This document shows positions 11,876-18,217 of a DNA stretch of 64,000 bases, piece by piece. A model generated the notes under the pieces. It saw only the letters and a list, made by a program, of their open reading frames with translations. It made no database searches and was not told the origin of the DNA. Where the stretch lies: the NCBI RefSeq assembly GCF_003626645.1, contig NZ_RBAM01000001.1, positions 620,001-684,000 on the forward strand. The letters are read 5' to 3'. Origin of the DNA: Streptomyces klenkii (GTDB taxonomy: Bacteria > Actinomycetota > Actinomycetes > Streptomycetales > Streptomycetaceae). The first letter of the stretch is position 1; each line of letters opens with the position of its first letter. The position numbers and the translations under genes are program-made.

Positions 11876-12873
11876 CCGCGGAACCCGGCATCCTGTCGAC
11901 GATAGGCGCGACGCCTCTGGTCGAACTCGTCAGGCTCTTCCCGGACAGCCCCATCCGCGTGTTCGCCAAGCTCGAAGGGTTCAACCCGGCGGGCAGCATC
12001 AAGGACCGGCCCGCCCTGAGCATGCTGGAGGACCGCATCCGCCGCGGCGACCTCGTGCCCGGCGAGTCGGTGGTCGTGGAGTCCAGCTCCGGCAACCTCG
12101 GCATCGGCCTCGCACAGGTCTGCCGTTACTACGGCCTACGGTTCATCTGCGTCGTCGACCCCAGGGCCAACAAGCAGAACATCGACATCATGCGCGCCCT
12201 CGGCGCCGAGGTGGAGATGGTGACCGAACCCGACCGGGAGACCGGCGACTACCTCCCTGCCCGCGTGGCCCGCGTACGCGAGCTGGCCCGGACCGTCCCC
12301 GGCGCCTACTGGCCCGACCAGTACGGCAACACCCTCAACGCCCTCGCGCACCGGACCACGATGCGGGAGATCCACGAGGCGCTGCCCGGCGGCCTGGACT
12401 ACCTGATCTGCTCGGCGAGCTCCTGCGGCACCCTCCGCGGGTGCGCGGAGTACATCCGCGCGCACAGGCTGCCCGTGAAGATCGTGGCCGTGGACGCGCT
12501 GGGCAGCGCCATCTTCGACCCCAGCCCGCCCGCGGTCTCCCGGCTCCTGCCCGGGCACGGGGCCGCGACCCGGCCCCCGCTGCACGCACCCGACCTGGCC
12601 GACACGGTCGTCCACGTCGGCGACCTCGACTGTGTCACCGGCTGCCGCCGGCTGGCCGCGACCGAGGCGATCCTCGCCGGGGGCTCCTCCGGCGCGGTCG
12701 TCAGCGCCCTCGACAGCCTGCGCCACGCCATCCCGGACGGCTCCACCTGCGCGATCGTCCTGCCCGACCGCGGCGAGCGCTACCTCAGCACGATCTACAA
12801 CGACGCCTGGGTCTTGGAGAACTTCGGCCGGATCCCCCGGCCGCACGCGGTTCAGGAGAGCCAGTCGGCGTAG
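11869..12873 (+). CDS. sbnA: SbnA-like PLP-dependent N-(2-amino-2-carboxyethyl)-L-glutamate synthase (cysteine synthase fold)
   Basis: A 334-residue fold-type II PLP enzyme; GTG 11869 overlaps the MbtH stop. Visible motifs are NPAGSIKDRPA (Schiff-base Lys45), the SSSGNLGIGLA phosphate/substrate loop, and the C-terminal GGSSGA. Family knowledge: the SIKDRPA form and length of about 330 aa fit the SbnA/ZmaU/VioB-type group better than housekeeping cysteine synthase. SbnA condenses O-phospho-L-serine with glutamate, and SbnB, an ornithine-cyclodeaminase-like dehydrogenase, then yields L-2,3-diaminopropionate (DAP). No SbnB is present in this window; it could lie upstream. The position inside the NRPS operon suggests it supplies an unusual building block, and the acidic A1 pocket would suit DAP or a relative. 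A cysteine-synthase-like role with another nucleophile cannot be excluded. The 3' end overlaps the convergent reductase gene by 22 bp. Confidence 0.85.
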   Translation: MLTAEPGILSTIGATPLVELVRLFPDSPIRVFAKLEGFNPAGSIKDRPALSMLEDRIRRGDLVPGESVVVESSSGNLGIGLAQVCRYYGLRFICVVDPRANKQNIDIMRALGAEVEMVTEPDRETGDYLPARVARVRELARTVPGAYWPDQYGNTLNALAHRTTMREIHEALPGGLDYLICSASSCGTLRGCAEYIRAHRLPVKIVAVDALGSAIFDPSPPAVSRLLPGHGAATRPPLHAPDLADTVVHVGDLDCVTGCRRLAATEAILAGGSSGAVVSALDSLRHAIPDGSTCAIVLPDRGERYLSTIYNDAWVLENFGRIPRPHAVQESQSA

Positions 12874-13580
12874 CGGGTGGGGGCGAGGTGGGCGTTCTTG
12901 TCAGTGAGGACGTCCCCCTTGACGGCGGCGAACATGCCGGCGGTGGGATCGGTGACGACGGTGCGGCCGTCGGACTTGTGGGACAGGGTGATCCGGCCCA
13001 GCTCGTCCAGGGTGAAGACCTCGGGTCCGCCGATGTTGCGGATGCCCCCCAGCGGGGCACCCGCGGCGACTTCCGCCACCGCGTCGGCCACGTCCTTGGC
13101 GGCGATCGGCTGGATCGGCGTGGGAGGCAGCCGGACGGTGTCGCCGTCGGTGGTCCAGGACATGGTCGCGTCCATGAATTCCATGAACTGCGTCGCGCGG
13201 ACGATCGAGTAAGGGATCGCTCCGGCCGCGAGGATGTCCTCCTGGAGCACCTTGGCCTTGTAGTAGTCCAGCTCGGGGACCTTGTCCACGCCGACGATCG
13301 AGAGGATGACGAAGTGCCGGATACCACCCTTCCGGCCCGCGGCCAGAAGATTGTCCATCGAGGTCTGGAAGAAGGCGAGGGAGTCTTTGTCGAAGGTGGG
13401 GGAGTTCGTCAGGTTCACGAGGACGTCGGCCCCCGCCACCGCCTCGTCCAGCCCCTTGCCGGTGATGACGTCGACTCCGGTGGACTGTGAATGGGGTACC
13501 GCCTCGTGCCCGGCGGCGTTCAGGCTTTTGACGACCTGCGACCCGATGAGCCCGGTACCGCCGATGACCGCGAATTTCAT
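12852..13580 (-). CDS. NmrA-like / atypical SDR NAD(P)-binding reductase
   Basis: A 242-residue protein with an N-terminal GGTGLIGSQV dinucleotide-binding loop directly after MKFAVI, and the (Y)YKAKVLQE stretch and RATQFMEFMD segment usual in atypical (NmrA/YbjT-like) SDR proteins. ATG 13580 has GGAAGG upstream. It is the last gene of the - strand set and overlaps the convergent sbnA-like gene by 22 bp, so there is no room for an ordinary terminator between them. A 146-bp gap with several inverted repeats separates it from the aminotransferase, so it may have its own promoter and may not belong to the pathway. Substrate unknown: members include redox sensors, quinone reductases and NADPH-dependent tailoring reductases. 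Confidence 0.85.
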   Translation of the reverse strand: MKFAVIGGTGLIGSQVVKSLNAAGHEAVPHSQSTGVDVITGKGLDEAVAGADVLVNLTNSPTFDKDSLAFFQTSMDNLLAAGRKGGIRHFVILSIVGVDKVPELDYYKAKVLQEDILAAGAIPYSIVRATQFMEFMDATMSWTTDGDTVRLPPTPIQPIAAKDVADAVAEVAAGAPLGGIRNIGGPEVFTLDELGRITLSHKSDGRTVVTDPTAGMFAAVKGDVLTDKNAHLAPTRYADWLS

Positions 13581-13726
13581 GACACGCCTTCCGCAGGTGC
13601 GGGCGTCTGGTCAGTGGCCGACTGGAGCGGTCGGCCGCAATAGGGTTATAGCAGGCCCTCGATTCCGCACGTCCGGAACCGGACACCTACGTGTCGGACG
13701 TGCGCACCCACGCTGATGTCGCGGCT
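13581..13726. promoter_or_regulatory. Inverted-repeat-rich gap upstream of the NmrA-like gene
   Basis: This 146-bp gap between the aminotransferase stop and the NmrA-like start holds a perfect 7-bp inverted repeat at 13616-13636 (GGCCGAC / GTCGGCC, 7-nt loop), another at 13671-13684 (GTCCGG-AA-CCGGAC), and GACAC-CTAC-GTGTC at 13681-13694. The first could act as a terminator-like hairpin after the aminotransferase gene, though no T-tract is visible. The set could also be an operator region for the NmrA-like gene. Function is inferred only from symmetry. Confidence 0.35.
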
Positions 13727-15046
13727 TCAGCGTCGATTCCTCACCTTGCGCTGTCCGCTCTTGCGGACCGCGGTCACCACGTGGTCGACGAGCCGTTCCT
13801 CTTCCCCGCTGCTCAGGCACGCGGGCGGTGCGAGCATGACCGTGCCGCCCTGCTGCCGCGTGTACGCCCCGAGGTCGTACACCGTCTGCTGGACGTTCCC
13901 GGCGGTGTCGGCGCTGTCCAGCTCGACGCTCACCGCGAGCCCCTGCCCGCGAACGTCGAGCACACCGTCCGCGCCCCGCAGCTCCCGGCCGAGCACGCTC
14001 AGCAGCCTGGCGCCGATGTCGCGAGCCTCGGCAACGGCCCCGGTCGCGCGCATGTGCTCCAGCGTCGCGCTCGCCGCCGCGCAGGCCGCGGGCGAGGCCG
14101 ACATCGTGTGCCCGTAGGACACGATGCTCCCGGAGGGAAGCCGTTCGAGCACCCCGTTGTCCACCGCGACCGCGGACAGCGCGCACACGCCGTTGGTCAA
14201 ACCCTTGCTGAAGGCCGTCAGGTCAGGGCGTACGCCCTCGTGCTCGTGCGCGAACCACGCCCCGGTCCTGCCGAGGCCGGTGAACACCTCGTCCAGCACC
14301 AGCAGCGCCCCGTACTCGTCGCAGATCCGGCGGATGTCACCGAGCAGCCCTTCGGGCAGCCGGATGCCGCCACCGACGTTCAGGAGCGGCTCGACGAGCA
14401 CCGTGCCCGCGTGCGAATCCGCCAGGATCGCCCGCAGCTGCCCGGCGATGTGCCGGCGCGCCTGCTGCGACCGCAGCCCCTCGCCGGTGAACTCGCCGAA
14501 CGTCAGGTGATGGACGCCCGCCCCGCACCGGTCCGGTGTGCTGCTGGTCTGCGGCAGGCCGGACAGCGACTGGCACAGCGCGGTGGAGCCGTGGTAGCCG
14601 CGCTCGAAGGTGACGATGTCCTGCCGCCGGCTGCCGGCGGCAGGGCCGGCCGCGGCCCAGTACAGCGACGCGATCTTGACGGCGAGTTCGACCGCCTCCG
14701 AACCGCTGTTGGCGAAGAAGAACCGCTCGCCGTCGCGTCGCCGGGCGGCCCGCAGCCGGTCCGCCAGCAGGTGCGCGGGCCGGGCGAGTCCCTGGGACAT
14801 GTCGATGTGAGCCAGTTCCCGCAGCTGCGACAGGTAGGCGTCCAGGACCGGCTCCACGCCGTGACCGCAGAGCACGTTCAGCGCGCCCGATGTCGCGTCG
14901 ATCACCCGGTGCCCGCCGCTGTCGACCAGCCACGAGCCTCGTCCGGATACGAACACCGGGCCGGAGTGGTCGTGGGGCGCCCGCCAGGGACGCCCGAGAG
15001 CCGAAGCCGCCCCTTCCGTCCCTTCCTTGGAATCCCTGGAATCCAT
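13727..15046 (-). CDS. Class III PLP-dependent aminotransferase
   Basis: A 439-residue protein of usual length for the family. Visible signatures are ANSGSEAVELAVKIA (PLP phosphate site), the GYHGST loop, DEVFTGLGRTG (Asp contacting the pyridine N), and AFSKGLTNG with the Schiff-base Lys. The ATG start has GAGGAG about 10 nt upstream. The family covers ornithine-, DABA-, beta-alanine- and adenosylmethionine-8-amino-7-oxononanoate-type omega-transaminases, so it may place a terminal amine on a tailored intermediate or make an amino-acid precursor. It lies 75 bp downstream of the dioxygenase gene in the same direction and presumably belongs to the operon. The first dozen codons are low-complexity (Asp/Ser/Lys/Glu/Gly), encoded by a short GGAATCC-type repeat, so the true N-terminus could lie slightly further in. 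Substrate is not predictable from sequence alone. Confidence 0.92.
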   Translation of the reverse strand: MDSRDSKEGTEGAASALGRPWRAPHDHSGPVFVSGRGSWLVDSGGHRVIDATSGALNVLCGHGVEPVLDAYLSQLRELAHIDMSQGLARPAHLLADRLRAARRRDGERFFFANSGSEAVELAVKIASLYWAAAGPAAGSRRQDIVTFERGYHGSTALCQSLSGLPQTSSTPDRCGAGVHHLTFGEFTGEGLRSQQARRHIAGQLRAILADSHAGTVLVEPLLNVGGGIRLPEGLLGDIRRICDEYGALLVLDEVFTGLGRTGAWFAHEHEGVRPDLTAFSKGLTNGVCALSAVAVDNGVLERLPSGSIVSYGHTMSASPAACAAASATLEHMRATGAVAEARDIGARLLSVLGRELRGADGVLDVRGQGLAVSVELDSADTAGNVQQTVYDLGAYTRQQGGTVMLAPPACLSSGEEERLVDHVVTAVRKSGQRKVRNRR

Positions 15047-15103
15047 CGTCGCCCAGCTCCTCTTCTCGAACCATGCCCACGGGTCGAAGGGAGCGTGCTC
15101 CCC

Positions 15104-15139
15104 TCATGGAGTGATCTCCGGTCATGGAGTGAGCTCCGG
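15104..15139. repeat. 18-bp imperfect tandem duplication at the dioxygenase 3' end
   Basis: Two adjacent 18-bp copies (15104-15121 and 15122-15139) differ at a single base. The second copy contains the dioxygenase stop codon and last codons; the first lies just beyond it and provides a duplicate stop-containing tail. It looks like a small slippage duplication. Confidence 0.7.
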
Positions 15140-15952
15140 CGCGTTGATGTGCAGGCTGCGCAGGAGCAGACGCGGGTGCCTGGGGTCGTCGGTGAAGTCC
15201 TCCCTGGAGTGGGCCAGCACGTCGTTGCGGAAGATCAGGCACTCGCCCGCCCGGAGCAGCAGATCGACGCGGACGTCCGGGTCGGCCCGGCGGTCCCTGA
15301 AGTACCGCAGTGCGCGATCGAGCGCCGCCCGTTCCGCCGCGTCCCCCGGATACCAGTGCTCGACCTGTCCCTCGCCGTACCGGGTGGCGTAGTTGCCGTC
15401 CCCCAGGCCGGCGAACACGGGCCCGACAGCCTCGCGTTCCACGCCGGGCAGCGTCGAGCGTCTGCCGAGGATCGTGCCCCGCAGCAGGACGTCGGCCGCC
15501 TCGGGATCCTCCGTCCGCAGCTCGCCGAATACGCGTCCGGTGTTGAGCAGCGACGTCCTGCCGCCCCGGCGTGCCGGGGACACGCAGTACAGCAGGGTCG
15601 TCCTGATGGTCCCGATGTCCTCAAGGAGCCCGTCCGTATGCCAGCCCTGTGCCGCGCACGTGTGGAAGACCGGATGGTCCGAGTCCCCCTTCCGGGTCAC
15701 CTCGGTGACGCTCGGGGCGTCCCGGTCGCGGTAGAGCAGCGGGACGTAGGGCTCCCCGAGACCGAAGTCGGCGCGGATCGTGCCCATTTCCCGGTGGGCT
15801 TCCGCCTTCGACACGGTCGTCAAGGGGCTCCGCGTCACCGCGAAGCCGAACGTCTCCAGCACGTCCAGCGTCTCACCGGGCTTCAGCAGATCGGTCACGT
15901 ATCCGCGGCCGGGCGGGGTGAGCTCCGCGTAACTCGACTTCGTCAGTTGCAT
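15122..15952 (-). CDS. TauD/TfdA-family Fe(II)/2-oxoglutarate-dependent dioxygenase
   Basis: A 276-residue protein starting at ATG 15952 (MQLTKSSYAEL). An in-frame ATG 24 nt further upstream would overlap the preceding gene and is less likely; the chosen start leaves a 13-bp gap containing ACGAGG. The iron-binding facial triad is visible as WHTDG (HxD) and a distal His in LAHSREDF, followed by the Arg-containing PRHPRLLLRSLHI strand expected to bind 2-oxoglutarate. The closest described style is the clavaminate-synthase-like/TauD group acting on amino acids or carrier-bound acyl chains (hydroxylation, desaturation, cyclisation). Its place between the ketoreductase and aminotransferase of the cyclopropane-type set suggests oxidative tailoring, possibly producing a carbonyl or hydroxyl for later amination. 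The actual substrate is not visible. Confidence 0.88.
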   Translation of the reverse strand: MQLTKSSYAELTPPGRGYVTDLLKPGETLDVLETFGFAVTRSPLTTVSKAEAHREMGTIRADFGLGEPYVPLLYRDRDAPSVTEVTRKGDSDHPVFHTCAAQGWHTDGLLEDIGTIRTTLLYCVSPARRGGRTSLLNTGRVFGELRTEDPEAADVLLRGTILGRRSTLPGVEREAVGPVFAGLGDGNYATRYGEGQVEHWYPGDAAERAALDRALRYFRDRRADPDVRVDLLLRAGECLIFRNDVLAHSREDFTDDPRHPRLLLRSLHINAPELTP

Positions 15953-15965
15953 GCCTCGTGCCCAG

Positions 15966-16730
15966 TCACAGGACAAGTCCTCCGGATATTTCGATCACCT
16001 GACCGGTGATGTAGCGCGCGCGGTCCGAGGCGAGAAAGCACACCAGTGCCGCGACGTCGTCGGCCGAGCCGAACTCCTGGGTGGGGATCATCGATTTCAG
16101 GCGGTCGGCGTGCTGCTCGGGGATCGCGGCCGTCATATCCGTGTGGATGAACCCGGGAGCGACGGCGTTGACGGTGACGCCGAGGCCGCCGACCTCCTTC
16201 GCCAGTGCCTTCGTGAAGCCGATGATCCCGGATTTGGAGGCCGAATAGGCCGTCTGGCCGGGTGCGCCGTGGATGCCGGAGGCGGAGGTGATGTTGATGA
16301 CGGTTCCGTTCCGCTGCTTCACCAGCGGCATCACGAGCGGCCTGGTGACGTTGAACATGCTGCCGAGGTTGGTGTCGATCACCTCGTCCCACTGCTCCCG
16401 GCGCATCCGGGCGAAGCTGATGTCCCGGGTGATGCCGGCGTTGTTGACCAGGACGTCCAGGCCTCCGCCCAGGGACTTCAGCGCCTCGGCCGCGAACTTC
16501 TCCGCCCCCGCGCCGTCGGACACCTCGCCCGGCAGCGCCGTGCACCGCTGCTCGGGGTAGGCGGTGCGCAGTTCGTCGCGGAGCGCTTCCGCCCGGTCGG
16601 AGCTGTGGTGGTAGCCGAAGGCCACGTCGGCGCCCTGTGCCAGCACCATCCGCACTACCGCGGCGCCGATGCCGCGCGAGCCGCCGGTCACGACGCACTT
16701 CCGGCCGCTCAGTGGAAGGGCGTCAGCCAT
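15966..16730 (-). CDS. Stand-alone SDR ketoreductase (FabG/Jaw6-like)
   Basis: A 254-residue classical SDR with TGGSRGIG (residues 15-22), NNAG, an ITSASG Ser segment and the catalytic YSASK, ending in EISGGLVL. Length and motifs are those of 3-oxoacyl-ACP reductases. The ATG overlaps the end of the radical SAM gene by 8 bp, and AAGGAG precedes it, so the two are coupled. The KS-AT-DH-ACP PKS encoded two genes upstream lacks a KR domain, so this protein is the natural candidate to reduce its beta-ketoacyl intermediates in trans before the DH acts. As I recall it, jawsamycin biosynthesis uses the same arrangement (Jaw6 with Jaw4). General FabG activity remains possible. Confidence 0.92.
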   Translation of the reverse strand: MADALPLSGRKCVVTGGSRGIGAAVVRMVLAQGADVAFGYHHSSDRAEALRDELRTAYPEQRCTALPGEVSDGAGAEKFAAEALKSLGGGLDVLVNNAGITRDISFARMRREQWDEVIDTNLGSMFNVTRPLVMPLVKQRNGTVINITSASGIHGAPGQTAYSASKSGIIGFTKALAKEVGGLGVTVNAVAPGFIHTDMTAAIPEQHADRLKSMIPTQEFGSADDVAALVCFLASDRARYITGQVIEISGGLVL

Positions 16731-18159
16731 GCTCCGCTCCTTCGTCGTCGACCAGCACCAGTCCGGCCTTCTTGGCGTGGGCCTCCCGCTCGCGGAGGGC
16801 GCGGTAGCGCTCCTCGGCCAGCAGCGCGGAGACCAGCGGCGTGTAGAACGGGCCGTCGCCGACGAGCCTGATCCGGTCCGGCTCGATCTCCGCGAGGTCG
16901 CGCTCGGCCAGCGCGTCCCAGATCGTGGCGAACTCCTCGTACACGTCGACGTTCATGGCCCGGCGGATTCCGGCCCGGTCGATCTCCATGCTGAGCAGCT
17001 TGCGGAAGAGCGTGGCCAGGAGCCAGTCCGCGGGCTGGTGCCGGAAACCCCGCTCGATGGGGAACCGTCCCTCGTCGATCGCCTTCTTGTACAGCGCCAG
17101 GTTGCGCTGGTTGATGAAGGACCAGGAGCGGCCGTCACCGAGCGAGGCGTCGCCGAAGAAGGAGACCGCGGCGTACCCCAGGCCGACGGCGTCGGAGGTG
17201 TCCCTGGTGGTCTCCGGGCGGTAGCCCTCGCGGAAGAGACGTGTGGTGGGGTCGCCGGGCTTGCGGAAGCTGTAGGCCCCGTGCTGCTCGTACCCCCGGT
17301 CGAGGAGGAAGTCGCGCGCCTCCCGGTACATCTCCAGGTTGCTCAGGGTGCTGGGGAGTTCGTGGAAGCGGTTGAGCGCGAAGTCGGTCGGGCCGCCCAC
17401 GTTCAGCTCGTAGTGGGTGATGTCGTGGACCTCCCAGGAGACCAGGGTCTCCAGGTCCTCCAGCATGGTCTCCACGGTCTGCCGGGGCCAGCCGAAGATC
17501 ACGTCCACATTGGCCGCCAGGCCGAATTCACGTGCCCATTCCAGGCTCTGGACGACGTGCCGGGTGGTCTGCTTGCGCCCGCTCAGACTGTTGAGCCGTT
17601 CGTTGACCTGCTGCACGCCCATGCTGATCCGGTTCATCCCGGAGTCGCGGATCGCCTGCATCTTGTCCCGGGTGAACAGCTGGGGGATGCCTTCGAGCGT
17701 CACGTCGGCGGCCGGTGAGATGTCCGGGAAGAAGCTCCGGACCAGGTCCATGATCTTGTGGTACATGTGCGGCCGGTACAGGTTCGAGGTGCCTCCGCCG
17801 AAGTACGCCGTGGTGAGGACGGAGCCCTCCCAGCGTTCCCGGTAGAGCTCCGCCTCGCGTTCGACGTACCCGTAGTAGTCCTCCAGTGCGTCGTTGCCCC
17901 GGAACTCCTCCACCGGGAACAGGCAGTACCCGCACTTTCCGGGGGTCGTCTTGATGCAGTACGGGACGCCGATGTAGAGGTAGACGCCCGCCTGACGGCC
18001 GTCTTTTTGCAGCCGGCGGCGGTCCTCGGTGATCTCGTCCATGGGCACCGTCAGCTCGTTCCAGTACCGGGGTGACGGGAAGCCGTGCTGGACCTTGTTG
18101 ACCTGCCGTTCTTCGAGATGGGTGTCGAGGTATTCCTTGACGAATGCGGAATCCAGCAT
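16723..18159 (-). CDS. HemN-like radical SAM protein, candidate polyketide cyclopropanase (Jaw5-like)
   Basis: A 478-residue protein with the HemN/HemW layout: an N-terminal radical SAM barrel containing YFGGGTSN, GVQQVNERLNSLSGR and NVDVIFGWPRQT, plus a C-terminal HemN-type region. The cluster-binding cysteines are Cys68, Cys76 and Cys79 in GVPYCIKTTPGKCGYC, a C-X7-C-X2-C spacing rather than the canonical C-X3-C-X2-C. The start has GGAAGGG upstream. The gene lies 58 bp after the KR-less PKS and overlaps the ketoreductase. This PKS / radical SAM / KR order is that of the jawsamycin chain-building enzymes, where the HemN-like protein installs cyclopropanes on the growing acyl chain using SAM. 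A housekeeping coproporphyrinogen oxidase is unlikely given the context and divergent Cys motif. The cyclopropanase role is inferred. Confidence 0.85.
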   Translation of the reverse strand: MLDSAFVKEYLDTHLEERQVNKVQHGFPSPRYWNELTVPMDEITEDRRRLQKDGRQAGVYLYIGVPYCIKTTPGKCGYCLFPVEEFRGNDALEDYYGYVEREAELYRERWEGSVLTTAYFGGGTSNLYRPHMYHKIMDLVRSFFPDISPAADVTLEGIPQLFTRDKMQAIRDSGMNRISMGVQQVNERLNSLSGRKQTTRHVVQSLEWAREFGLAANVDVIFGWPRQTVETMLEDLETLVSWEVHDITHYELNVGGPTDFALNRFHELPSTLSNLEMYREARDFLLDRGYEQHGAYSFRKPGDPTTRLFREGYRPETTRDTSDAVGLGYAAVSFFGDASLGDGRSWSFINQRNLALYKKAIDEGRFPIERGFRHQPADWLLATLFRKLLSMEIDRAGIRRAMNVDVYEEFATIWDALAERDLAEIEPDRIRLVGDGPFYTPLVSALLAEERYRALREREAHAKKAGLVLVDDEGAEHG

Positions 18160-18217
18160 GAGGCGGGCCCTTCCGTGCCGTCGGATTCTGCTGTGTGATC
18201 GGTGGGCGGTGTCCCGT

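Noticed and set aside
11869-12873. Ordinary cysteine synthase (CysK)
   Set aside because: Coupled to NRPS and MbtH genes, with the SIKDRPA form typical of SbnA-like proteins; still not fully excluded.
16723-18159. Housekeeping oxygen-independent coproporphyrinogen III oxidase (HemN/HemW)
   Set aside because: The Cys spacing differs and the gene is overlapped within a PKS operon; a pathway enzyme is more likely.
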